This document shows positions 1 to 7,023 of a stretch of 64,000 nt of DNA, in pieces. Location of the stretch: assembly GCF_001870435.1 (NCBI RefSeq), contig NZ_MDDR01000007.1, positions 186,001 to 250,000 of the forward strand, in the 5' to 3' direction. Every line of letters starts with the position of its first letter. The first letter of the stretch is position 1. The notes below the pieces were generated by a model. The model did no database searches, had not been told where the DNA came from, and saw only the letters and a list, made by a program, of their open reading frames with translations. The position numbers and the translations under genes were made by a program. Source of the stretch: Pseudomonas costantinii. GTDB lineage: Bacteria > Pseudomonadota > Gammaproteobacteria > Pseudomonadales > Pseudomonadaceae.

Positions 1-18
1 CCACCACCCGCCGCAAGG

Positions 19-1482
19 TCACTCCGTTACCGGGATTTCACGGTTTTCACGCACAAACGCACGTTGCACGCGCTCATATTGGCTTTGTGTCAGGGGCGGA
101 GGCCCGATCGCGCCAGCCAGCATCGTGGGCTCGTTCCCAACCGCCCGTGCCTGGATCACAAACAGCCGCACCTCGGCACGTCGACTGCGGGCGGCTCCCT
201 CATCCTCACGTCGAAAACCACCCAGCCAGAGGCGCCGGCCCTGGGGCACACGCACCACCGTGCTGATTCCCACTTGCCCCACTGCCGCCGCTGAGTCGGG
301 TTTGGGCTTGCCACCCATCTGCCGGTCATCCTCGAGGGCCAGCAGCATTTCAATCTGGTTCGCTTGCGCAAAGCGCGGCAGCACACTGGCTTGTGTGCCA
401 TATCGCACGGGTTGCCATTCACCGCTATCGCCTGCGGATTTGGGCAGGTAAAGCGTGTGGCTGTCCTGGAAAACCGCTGGAACATTTTCCTGCGTGAGGA
501 TCACAGGAAATGCGACGACCCTGGCCTTTCGACGACGCTCCAGCGCGATGAGTTGCGCCATCAAGCGGTTATCGTCCAAGGGTTCCAATACATGCGTCGC
601 CGAAGTCGGGGTGTTGCTCTCCTGAGCCCAGCCCACGTCCATTTTCTGGAGTTCGTCACGGTCCACATCCACCCGCCATAGCGACACTTCAATCGCCCGT
701 TTGGGCTTGTCGAGCTCCGCGACCAGCTCCTCAAGCACCTTGACCTGGGCAGGTTTACCCTTGACCAGCAAACTGTTGGAGTCAGGGTAGGCAATCACCA
801 CGAGGCTCTTGTCGGCCAACACACTTCGCGGCCGCTGCGTTTCATCCTTCTGCTCGCTGGCCAGCACCGTTTCGATCATCGAGGCCATGCCCGGTACATT
901 GACCTTGTCGTCGCCCATGACGTACTGCCGGTCTGCCACGTGGGTATTGAAAACTTGCACCACGCCGAAGGTCTGTGCACCCACGCGTACCTCGGTACGT
1001 TGCCGGTCCATCAGTTGGGCCAGGTGCAGCACCTGATCCACATAATTGGGTGGCCCGGACACATAGAACGTCCGTCCACCGCTCTCGCGGAGCGGGTAGC
1101 GTGATTCATCAAGCCCCGAGCGGCGCATGAACCCGCGCAACCTGTCGACCGAGATATGCCGTAGCGTCACCGCGGAGCTTTTCGCTTCACCAGCGTCATA
1201 GACATATAACGCCTGCCCATCGCCGTACCAGATAAGGCCTTGCCTCTCGGCCACTGCTTCCAGGGTCCGCTGCGCAGCTTCCAAATCAAATGCCCCGGAG
1301 ATGCGTTTACGCGCCACTTCGCGACTGACGACGACGGGCAAGCCCAAGGGCACCGACAATGCGCTAAAAAACGTATGCAAGCTTTCATCCCGCGCCTGGT
1401 AGCTCTCTGCCAAGGCGGGAGCATTGACCAACAACAACGCGAAGCACAGCAGCCAGCGATACAACCAGTGGCTGCTCATCAT
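19..1482 (-). CDS. Type III secretion system outer-membrane secretin (SctC/HrcC family), shortened
   Basis: Predicted outer-membrane ring protein of a type III secretion system. From the ATG at 1482 the product is about 487 aa with an N-terminal signal peptide (hydrophobic run LLCFALLLVNAPALA). The next segment (ESYQARDESLHTFFSALSV) is typical of the N0 domain of T3SS secretins. N1/N3-like modules follow, containing the typical FYVSGPPNYVDQV motif, and then a C-terminal beta domain ending in LWLGGFRRE and RLFVIQARAV. The product is shorter than YscC/HrcC-type secretins (about 600-700 aa, from memory). It also seems to lack the usual 'VPxLGDIPxLGxLFR' loop between the GG strand and the last strand. 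An upstream in-frame start at 1566 exists, but neither start has a clear ribosome site. No other T3SS gene is in the window. A related pilotin-less or degenerate secretin cannot be excluded. Confidence 0.7.
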   Translation of the reverse strand: MMSSHWLYRWLLCFALLLVNAPALAESYQARDESLHTFFSALSVPLGLPVVVSREVARKRISGAFDLEAAQRTLEAVAERQGLIWYGDGQALYVYDAGEAKSSAVTLRHISVDRLRGFMRRSGLDESRYPLRESGGRTFYVSGPPNYVDQVLHLAQLMDRQRTEVRVGAQTFGVVQVFNTHVADRQYVMGDDKVNVPGMASMIETVLASEQKDETQRPRSVLADKSLVVIAYPDSNSLLVKGKPAQVKVLEELVAELDKPKRAIEVSLWRVDVDRDELQKMDVGWAQESNTPTSATHVLEPLDDNRLMAQLIALERRRKARVVAFPVILTQENVPAVFQDSHTLYLPKSAGDSGEWQPVRYGTQASVLPRFAQANQIEMLLALEDDRQMGGKPKPDSAAAVGQVGISTVVRVPQGRRLWLGGFRREDEGAARSRRAEVRLFVIQARAVGNEPTMLAGAIGPPPLTQSQYERVQRAFVRENREIPVTE

Positions 1483-1607
1483 GGCCGGGGAATCGATAGA
1501 CACCGTGGGGGTTCCTGGCAGTCTGGCGCAAAGAAGCGGCCATACTGAAAGGCAGCCGACTTTCAATCTTGATGGAAAGCTGACGGCAGGCCGCGCCTGT
1601 CAGCCCG

Positions 1608-1622
1608 TGGCATGTGCTTTGC
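1608..1622 (+). promoter_or_regulatory. Sigma-54 promoter of nasST
   Basis: TGGCATGTGCTTTGC has GG and GC exactly 12 nt apart, matching the -24/-12 consensus TGGCAC-N5-TTGC with one change. It lies upstream of the nasS leader and points towards it. NtrC-type activation would fit nitrogen control. Confidence 0.75.
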
Positions 1623-1643
1623 TTCGCACTGTGCATCAGAGCA

Positions 1644-1683
1644 CGCGCCAACGTCGGAGCGGGCTTACGGACAAAGGCGTCGT
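1644..1683 (+). promoter_or_regulatory. ANTAR (NasT) target hairpins in the nasS leader
   Basis: Hairpin 1 has arms 1644-1649 and 1656-1661 with one G/A mismatch and the hexaloop AACGTC. Hairpin 2 has arms around 1667-1672 and 1679-1683 with one bulged G and the hexaloop AAAGGC. Both loops have A at position 1 and G at position 4, the signature of RNAs bound by ANTAR proteins. Hairpin 2 shares bases 1677-1682 with the 5' arm of the following terminator, so the two folds exclude each other. The stems are weaker than those of the nasA and nirB leaders. Confidence 0.6.
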
Positions 1684-1732
1684 TACCCTGCAGTGGCCTA
1701 TAGCGCCATCCGAGGGAGCGACGCTTTTTTTT
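1677..1732 (+). terminator. Leader terminator before nasS
   Basis: GCGTCG (1677-1682) pairs with CGACGC (1719-1724), CCCT pairs with AGGG inside, an internal TGGC/GCCA hairpin sits in the loop, and a run of eight T follows (1725-1732). It lies 20 nt before the nasS start codon and would stop transcription unless antitermination occurs. Confidence 0.65.
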
Positions 1733-1752
1733 GAGAGAAAAGGTAGGTCTTG

Positions 1753-2979
1753 ATGAATGATTCGGTCGGCAACAGCCCGGTGAACAATCCACTGGCCTGG
1801 GTAAACGGTAGTGACGCCCCAGAAAAGACCAGTCTCGACTTGGGCTTCATGGCTCTGACCGATTGCGCCCCGCTGGTGGTCGCCGCCACCCAGGGTTTTG
1901 CGCAACCCTACGGCCTGACACTGAACCTCAAGCGCCAATCATCCTGGGCCAACCTGCGCGACAAGCTGGTCAGTGGTGAACTGGACGCCGCTCACAGCCT
2001 TTACGGGCTGATCTATGCCGTGCACCTGGGAATCGGTGGCGTAGCGCCTACCGACATGGCTGTGCTCATGGGCCTCAACCAGAACGGCCAGAGCATCAAT
2101 CTGTCCCACGGATTGCAACAGCAGGGGGTGATCACTCCTGAGGCATTGGATCGCCATGTGCACCAAAGCCGAACAAAACTGACCTTCGCCCAGACCTTTC
2201 CCACAGGCACCCACGCCATGTGGCTGTATTACTGGCTCGCGAGCCAGGGCATTCATCCATTACAGGATGTGGACAGCGTAGTGGTACCACCGCCACAGAT
2301 GGTCGCGCACCTGCAAGCCGGGCGCATCGATGGGTTTTGTGTCGGCGAGCCCTGGTGCGCCAGTGCAGTCAAGCAAAACCAGGGGTTCACCCTGGCGACC
2401 ACCCAGGCGATCTGGCCAGATCATCCGGAGAAAGTGCTCGGCTGCACCCAGGCCTTCGTCGATCAATACCCCAACACTGCCCGCGTGCTGGTGATGGCGA
2501 TCCTCGAAGCCAGCCGTTTTATCGAAGAAAGCCAGGAAAATCGCCGCTCCACCGCGCAGTTGCTCAGCGCCCGCGACTACCTGGATGCACCGCTCGACTG
2601 CATCGAACCACGCCTGCTGGGCGCTTATGACGACGGCCTGGGCAACCAATGGCAAGACTCCCATGCCCTGCGCTTTTTCGGTGGTGGCGAGGTGAACCTG
2701 CCGTACCTCTCCGACGGCATGTGGTTCATGACCCAGTTTCGGCGCTGGGGCCTGCTGCGCGAGGACCCGGACTACCTGAGCATTGCGCGTCAAGTTCAGC
2801 AACTGGACCTGTATCGTCAGGCCGCCGCCGCTGTCGGCGTCCCGGCAAACAGCCAGGACATGCGCAGCAGCCAGTTGATCGACGGCAAAATCTGGGACGG
2901 CTCCGACCCTACGGCCTACGCGCGCAGCTTCCGCTTGCATGCCATGGCCGAACACGCTGGCCGCCAAGCCTTGCGCTGA
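1753..2979 (+). CDS. nasS: Nitrate/nitrite-responsive regulator NasS (NrtA/CmpA-like)
   Basis: A 408-aa protein of the NrtA/CmpA periplasmic-binding-protein fold (typical start LDLGFMALTDCAPLVVAATQ), but without a signal peptide, so cytoplasmic. In Azotobacter and other proteobacteria NasS binds nitrate or nitrite and, in their absence, sequesters the antiterminator NasT. The gene is followed 13 nt later by nasT, and the nitrate transport and reduction genes are downstream. The ATG at 1753 follows AGGTAGG at about 8 nt; a TTG one codon earlier is less likely. Its own leader carries a terminator and ANTAR-type hairpins, so the pair is probably autoregulated. Confidence 0.93.
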   Translation: MNDSVGNSPVNNPLAWVNGSDAPEKTSLDLGFMALTDCAPLVVAATQGFAQPYGLTLNLKRQSSWANLRDKLVSGELDAAHSLYGLIYAVHLGIGGVAPTDMAVLMGLNQNGQSINLSHGLQQQGVITPEALDRHVHQSRTKLTFAQTFPTGTHAMWLYYWLASQGIHPLQDVDSVVVPPPQMVAHLQAGRIDGFCVGEPWCASAVKQNQGFTLATTQAIWPDHPEKVLGCTQAFVDQYPNTARVLVMAILEASRFIEESQENRRSTAQLLSARDYLDAPLDCIEPRLLGAYDDGLGNQWQDSHALRFFGGGEVNLPYLSDGMWFMTQFRRWGLLREDPDYLSIARQVQQLDLYRQAAAAVGVPANSQDMRSSQLIDGKIWDGSDPTAYARSFRLHAMAEHAGRQALR

Positions 2980-2992
2980 CAGGAGGACTCAT

Positions 2993-3568
2993 ATGTTGCG
3001 AATCCTGTTGATCAACGATACCCCGCGTAAAGTCGGGCGCCTCAAGGCCGCACTGACCGAAGCCGGATTCGAGGTAATCGATGAGTCCGGCCTGACCATC
3101 GACTTGCCTGCGCGCGTCGAAACGGTGCGACCGGACGTGATCCTGATCGATACTGAGTCACCCGGTCGAGACGTGATGGAGCAAGTGGTGCTGGTCAGCC
3201 GCGACCAACCACGACCCATCGTGATGTTTACTGACGAGCACGACCCGAACGTGATGCGCCAGGCGATCAAGTCCGGCGTCAGCGCCTACATCGTCGAAGG
3301 CATCCAGGCCCAGCGCCTGCAGCCGATCCTCGACGTGGCCATGGCCCGCTTTGAAAGCGACCAGGCCCTGCGCGCCCAGCTCCAGGCACGCGACCAGCAA
3401 CTGGCAGAACGCAAGCGCATCGAGCTGGCGAAGGGCATGCTGATGAAAATGAAACACTGCAATGAGGAAGAGGCCTACACCCTGATGCGCCGCCAGGCCA
3501 TGAGCCGCCAGCAGAAACTGATCCAGGTGGCGGAGCAGATTATCGCCATGAGCGAGCTGCTCGGCTAA
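2993..3568 (+). CDS. nasT: ANTAR-domain antiterminator NasT
   Basis: A 191-aa protein with an N-terminal receiver-like domain (MLRILLINDT; DVILIDTESPG with the usual phosphoacceptor-position Asp) and a C-terminal ANTAR RNA-binding domain from about residue 135 (AERKRIELAKGMLMKMKHCN, then EEEAYTLMRRQAM). Known NasT proteins bind paired hexaloop hairpins in leader RNAs of nitrate assimilation genes and prevent termination; NasS holds NasT inactive without nitrate. The start at 2993 has a strong AGGAGG at 2981-2986. Three candidate target leaders lie in this window, upstream of nasS, nasA and nirB. Confidence 0.95.
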   Translation: MLRILLINDTPRKVGRLKAALTEAGFEVIDESGLTIDLPARVETVRPDVILIDTESPGRDVMEQVVLVSRDQPRPIVMFTDEHDPNVMRQAIKSGVSAYIVEGIQAQRLQPILDVAMARFESDQALRAQLQARDQQLAERKRIELAKGMLMKMKHCNEEEAYTLMRRQAMSRQQKLIQVAEQIIAMSELLG

Positions 3569-3576
3569 AAAACCGC

Positions 3577-3668
3577 CGTAGCAGCTGTCGAGCCTTGGCG
3601 AGGCTGCGTTTGCGGTGTATCTGACACACCGCTGACGCAACCTCGCCAAGGCTCGGCAGCTGCTACGG
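3577..3668. repeat. Large intergenic inverted repeat after nasT
   Basis: GTAGCAGCTGTCGAGCCTTG and CAAGGCTCGGCAGCTGCTAC are near-perfect inverted arms that continue inward (GGCGAGGCTGCG / CGCAACCTCGCC), with a GCGGTGT/ACACCGC inner hairpin. It resembles a dispersed REP-like palindrome of fluorescent pseudomonads and could also fold as the nasT terminator. Confidence 0.75.
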
Positions 3669-3700
3669 GGAGAGATAAGACGGCATCTACGGTGCTTGGT

Positions 3701-3715
3701 TGGCGCAGGACTTGC
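3701..3715 (+). promoter_or_regulatory. Sigma-54 promoter of nasA
   Basis: TGGCGCAGGACTTGC has GG and GC 12 nt apart, matching TGGCAC-N5-TTGC with one change. It lies just upstream of the nasA leader hairpins. Confidence 0.75.
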
Positions 3716-3731
3716 TAAGCATTCATCACAG

Positions 3732-3770
3732 GTAACCAACGGCGGTTGCCCCTCCACGACAAAGACGTCG
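3732..3770 (+). promoter_or_regulatory. ANTAR (NasT) target hairpins in the nasA leader
   Basis: Hairpin 1: GTAACC (3732-3737), loop AACGGC, GGTTGC (3744-3749), six pairs including one G-U. Hairpin 2: CGAC (3757-3760), loop AAAGAC, GTCG (3767-3770). Both hexaloops have A1 and G4, and a 7-nt linker joins them. The 3' arm of hairpin 2 is part of the 5' arm of the terminator at 3766-3812, so binding of NasT to the hairpin pair should block the terminator. Confidence 0.8.
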
Positions 3771-3812
3771 CACATCCGGTTTGCCCCCGCAAACCTGGTG
3801 GCGGCGTTTTTT
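3766..3812 (+). terminator. Leader terminator before nasA
   Basis: A long stem begins CGTCGC and pairs with GCGGCG, continues through CATC/GGTG and GGTTTGC/GCAAACC around a CCCC loop, and ends in six T (3807-3812). It sits about 100 nt before the nasA start codon. Confidence 0.75.
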
Positions 3813-3908
3813 CGTTTTGGCCCCAGTGCATGGGGCCGGTGGGGCGGCCTTAGCCGGCTGTTCCATCACCAGGCCTTCTTACAAGACTCCCAACCGTTGA
3901 GGTGCGTG

Positions 3909-5120
3909 ATGAAATCAAGCTTCTGGAAATCCGGGCACACCCCGACCCTGTTTGCCGCGTTCCTGTATTTCGACCTGAGCTTCATGGTCTGGTACCTGTT
4001 GGGCCCGTTGGCGGTGCAGATCGCCGCCGACTTGCACTTGACCACCCAACAGCGCGGCCTCGTAGTAGCGACACCGATCCTGGCGGGCGCGGTGCTGCGT
4101 TTTCTGATGGGCATGCTGGCCGACAAGCTGTCGCCCAAGACCGCCGGGCTGATCGGCCAGGTGATTGTGATCGTGGCGCTGTTTGGCGCCTGGAAACTGG
4201 GCATCCATAGCTACGAGCAAGCCTTGTTGCTGGGCGTATTTCTGGGGATGGCCGGTGCGTCCTTTGCGGTCGCCCTGCCCTTGGCGTCCCAGTGGTACCC
4301 CGCTGAACACCAGGGTAAAGCCATGGGCATTGCCGGCGCCGGTAACTCCGGCACCGTGTTTGCCGCGTTGCTGGCACCGGTGCTGGCTGCCGCGTTTGGC
4401 TGGAGCAATGTGTTTGGCTTTGCGCTGATTCCGTTGATTCTCACCCTGATCGTCTTCGCTTGGCTGGCACGCAATGCACCAGAACGCCCGAAGGCCAAAT
4501 CCATGGCCGACTACTTCAAAGCCCTCGGCGACCGTGACAGCTGGTGGTTCATGTTTTTCTACAGCGTGACGTTCGGCGGCTTCATCGGCCTGGCCAGCGC
4601 CCTGCCCGGCTACTTCAACGACCAATACGGCCTGAGCCCGGTAACCGCCGGCTACTACACCGCCGCCTGCGTGTTCGGCGGCAGCCTGATGCGCCCTCTG
4701 GGCGGCGCGCTGGCAGATCGTTTTGGCGGGATTCGTACCCTGCTCGGCATGTACAGCGTGGCGGCGATCTGTATCGCCGCGGTGGGTTTCAACCTGCCAA
4801 GTTCCTACGCGGCACTGGCGCTTTTCGTCTGCACCATGCTTGGCCTCGGCGCAGGTAATGGCGCGGTGTTCCAACTGGTGCCTCAGCGCTTTCGTCGCGA
4901 GATCGGCGTGATGACCGGCCTGATCGGCATGGCAGGCGGCATCGGTGGCTTTGCTCTCGCGGCAGGGATGGGTGCGATCAAACAAAGCACCGGCAGCTAT
5001 CAACTGGCCCTGTGGTTGTTCGCCAGCCTCGGCGTGTTGGCCTGGTTTGGTCTGTACGGCGTCAAACGTCGCTGGAGAACCACCTGGGGCTCGGCTGCCG
5101 TGACCGCCGCGCGCGTCTGA
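3909..5120 (+). CDS. nasA: Nitrate/nitrite MFS transporter
   Basis: A 403-aa major facilitator protein with about 12 hydrophobic segments, of the NarK/NasA nitrate-nitrite porter family. The family nitrate-signature-like Gly-rich motifs are visible at GAGNSGTVFAALLAP in helix 5 and GMAGGIGGFALAAGMG in helix 11. It is an inner-membrane protein for nitrate uptake in assimilation. The start was placed at the ATG at 3909 because homology begins there (KSSFWKSGHTPTLFAAFLYF) and the upstream in-frame stretch is the regulatory leader. A GTG one codon upstream is possible. Its stop overlaps the start of the next gene (TGATG), indicating translational coupling to the phosphatase-kinase. Confidence 0.95.
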   Translation: MKSSFWKSGHTPTLFAAFLYFDLSFMVWYLLGPLAVQIAADLHLTTQQRGLVVATPILAGAVLRFLMGMLADKLSPKTAGLIGQVIVIVALFGAWKLGIHSYEQALLLGVFLGMAGASFAVALPLASQWYPAEHQGKAMGIAGAGNSGTVFAALLAPVLAAAFGWSNVFGFALIPLILTLIVFAWLARNAPERPKAKSMADYFKALGDRDSWWFMFFYSVTFGGFIGLASALPGYFNDQYGLSPVTAGYYTAACVFGGSLMRPLGGALADRFGGIRTLLGMYSVAAICIAAVGFNLPSSYAALALFVCTMLGLGAGNGAVFQLVPQRFRREIGVMTGLIGMAGGIGGFALAAGMGAIKQSTGSYQLALWLFASLGVLAWFGLYGVKRRWRTTWGSAAVTAARV

Positions 5121-6790
5121 TGAGCCTGCAACTGAGCGTCGCCCAGGCCAGCGCCATCGGCCCTCGGGCAGAAAACCAGGACGCCTTGCGCGTGGTCACG
5201 CCCATGGCGGAACTGGCCGCGAGCAAAGGCTACCTGTGCGCCATGGCCGACGGTGTCAGCCAATGCGCCGACGGCGGCTTGGCGGCACGCTCGACCTTGC
5301 AGGCGCTGGCCCTGGATTACTACGCCACGCCGCAAACCTGGGGCGTGGCCCAGGCCCTCGAACGCCTGCTGCTTGCGCAGAATCGCTGGCTGCAGGCCAA
5401 CGGCGGTGGCCAGCCGCTGCTCACCACCCTCAGTGCCCTGGTGTTTCGCGGCCAGCGCTTCACCCTCGCCCACGTTGGCGATTGTCGGGTGTATCGCTGG
5501 CTGGACGGCGAGTTGCAGCGCATCAGCGAGGACCATGTGTGGGAGCAACCGGGCATGCAGCATGTGCTCAAGCGCGCCCTCGGCCTGGATCAGCATCTGG
5601 TGCTGGACTTCCTCGACGGAGAACTGCGCGCAGGCGAATGTTTCCTGCTGCTCAGCGATGGTGTGTGGGCCACCCTGGACGATCACAGCATCCGCGCGAT
5701 CCTACGCGAGCAAACCGACCTTGATGTGGCGGTAAACACCCTGGTCAACGCCGCGCACCTGGCCGCAAGCCAAGACAATGCCAGCGCCCTGCTGGTGCGC
5801 ATCGACAAACTCGGCGCCGCCACCCTTGGCGATGCGCTGGTACAGTTGCAGCAATGGCCACTGCCACCGCCCCTGAAATCCGGACAGCACTTTGAAGGCT
5901 GGCAAGTTGAAAGCGTGCTGGCGCACAGTCGACAGTCCTTGCTGTACCGGGTACGCGATGCCCAGCAGCAGCCTTGGCTACTGAAAACCTTGCCCCTCAA
6001 CCGCGACGATGACAACGACGCCGGCCAAGCCTTGCTGTCGGAAGAGTGGTTTTTGCGGCGAGTTGCCGGCCGCGCGTTTCCTGAAGTCCACGCGGCCAGC
6101 GGGCGTCAGCATTTGTACTATGTGATGCGCGAATATCCAGGGCAAACCCTCGCGCAATTATTCCAAAATCAAGGGCCGTTGCCCCTGGCGCAATGGCAGT
6201 CCATCGCCGAACGTTTACTGCGGGCGGTGGGCACGCTGCATCGACGGCAGATCCTGCACCGCGATATCAAGCCGGAAAACCTGTTGCAGGGTGACGATGG
6301 AGAACTGCGCGTGCTGGATTTCGGCCTGGCCTACTGCCCAGGACTCTCCGAAGACCGTGCCCACTTGCTGCCCGGCACCCCGAGTTTTATCGCACCCGAG
6401 GCTTTCAGTGGCGAACGTCCTGCGGCACAACAGGATTTGTACAGTGTCGGCGTCACTCTCTATTACCTGCTGACCGGGCATTACCCCTACGGCGAAATCG
6501 AAGCCTTCCAACGGCCCCGTTTCGCCCAGCCCGTCAGCGCCAGTCGCTACCGTCCCGACCTGCCGGATTGGTTGCCTCTCAGCCTGGAGCGCGCCGTGGC
6601 GGCTCAACCGGAGCAACGTTATGAAACTGCCGAAGAATGGTTGCTGGTGCTGGAACAGGCTGACCGCCGTGAGTTGAGCGTGCGGCCAAGACCGTTGCTG
6701 GAGCGTGAACCGCTCAAGGTCTGGCAAACCCTGGCCATGGTCTCACTGCTGATCAATCTGGTGCTGCTGTACTGGTTGCTGCACCACTAG
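5120..6790 (+). CDS. PP2C phosphatase - Ser/Thr protein kinase fusion
   Basis: A 556-aa bifunctional protein. Residues 1-240 form a PP2C-type phosphatase with the metal and phosphate motifs RAENQD, MADGVSQ, HVGDCRVYRW, LLSDGVW and QDNAS. Residues about 262-510 form a Hanks-type kinase with HRDIKPENLL near residue 380, DFGLAY and GTPSFIAPE. A single C-terminal transmembrane helix (TLAMVSLLINLVLLYWLL) leaves the catalytic domains in the cytoplasm. It overlaps the nasA stop codon and precedes nirB. The same gene order is found, to my recollection, in P. aeruginosa. Its target is unknown; the nitrate porter is the natural candidate (inference). Confidence 0.92.
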   Translation: MSLQLSVAQASAIGPRAENQDALRVVTPMAELAASKGYLCAMADGVSQCADGGLAARSTLQALALDYYATPQTWGVAQALERLLLAQNRWLQANGGGQPLLTTLSALVFRGQRFTLAHVGDCRVYRWLDGELQRISEDHVWEQPGMQHVLKRALGLDQHLVLDFLDGELRAGECFLLLSDGVWATLDDHSIRAILREQTDLDVAVNTLVNAAHLAASQDNASALLVRIDKLGAATLGDALVQLQQWPLPPPLKSGQHFEGWQVESVLAHSRQSLLYRVRDAQQQPWLLKTLPLNRDDDNDAGQALLSEEWFLRRVAGRAFPEVHAASGRQHLYYVMREYPGQTLAQLFQNQGPLPLAQWQSIAERLLRAVGTLHRRQILHRDIKPENLLQGDDGELRVLDFGLAYCPGLSEDRAHLLPGTPSFIAPEAFSGERPAAQQDLYSVGVTLYYLLTGHYPYGEIEAFQRPRFAQPVSASRYRPDLPDWLPLSLERAVAAQPEQRYETAEEWLLVLEQADRRELSVRPRPLLEREPLKVWQTLAMVSLLINLVLLYWLLHH

Positions 6791-6796
6791 GGGGCG
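6780..6796 (+). promoter_or_regulatory. Possible NtrC enhancer half-site upstream of nirB
   Basis: TGCACC-N5-GGGGCG resembles the NtrC consensus TGCACC-N5-GGTGCA with a perfect left half and four of six matches on the right. It lies about 70-85 bp upstream of the sigma-54 promoter at 6850. It partly overlaps the end of the kinase gene, so it may be chance. Confidence 0.35.
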
Positions 6797-6849
6797 AAAC
6801 GTTGTGCCATACCTTGCGCATCCCCAGTAAAACCGGGCGTGGCGTAACT

Positions 6850-6864
6850 TGGCACAACCGCTGC
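6850..6864 (+). promoter_or_regulatory. Sigma-54 promoter of nirB
   Basis: TGGCACAACCGCTGC matches the -24/-12 consensus TGGCAC-N5-TTGC with a single change and the correct 12-nt GG-to-GC spacing. It precedes the hairpin leader and the nirBD-nasC-cobA genes. Confidence 0.8.
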
Positions 6865-6896
6865 ATTAGCTAACCCAACAACATACATATAGCCGC

Positions 6897-6955
6897 CCCT
6901 TCAACGTCGAAGGGTCGAGCTTCCCGAGAGAACGGGACCAGGACAAAGGCGTCCT
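6897..6955 (+). promoter_or_regulatory. ANTAR (NasT) target leader of nirB with three hexaloop hairpins
   Basis: Hairpin a: CCCTTC (6897-6902), loop AACGTC, GAAGGG (6909-6914), six perfect pairs. Hairpin b: TCCCG (6922-6926), loop AGAGAA, CGGGA (6933-6937). Hairpin c: AGGAC (6940-6944), loop AAAGGC, GTCCT (6951-6955). All three loops have A1 and G4. Loops a and c are identical to the two loops in the nasS leader. Hairpin c overlaps the 5' arm of the terminator at 6947-6985, which gives the expected either-or switch. Confidence 0.8.
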
Positions 6956-6985
6956 CGCTAGGTAACTAGCGGGGACGCCTTTTTT
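6947..6985 (+). terminator. Leader terminator before nirB
   Basis: A 15-bp stem (6947-6961 with 6966-6980, one G-T pair) around a four-base loop is followed by a T run (6980-6985). It ends 38 nt before the nirB start codon and is positioned to attenuate the whole nirBD-nasC-cobA unit. Confidence 0.9.
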
Positions 6986-7023
6986 GTTTGCGCGTGATTT
7001 GTCGAGCCATTGCGGAGAACGAC

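Noticed and set aside
3915..5003. A 362-codon minus-strand frame opposite nasA
   Set aside because: The plus strand encodes a clear 12-helix transporter; the antisense translation is Gln/His/Arg-rich without features.
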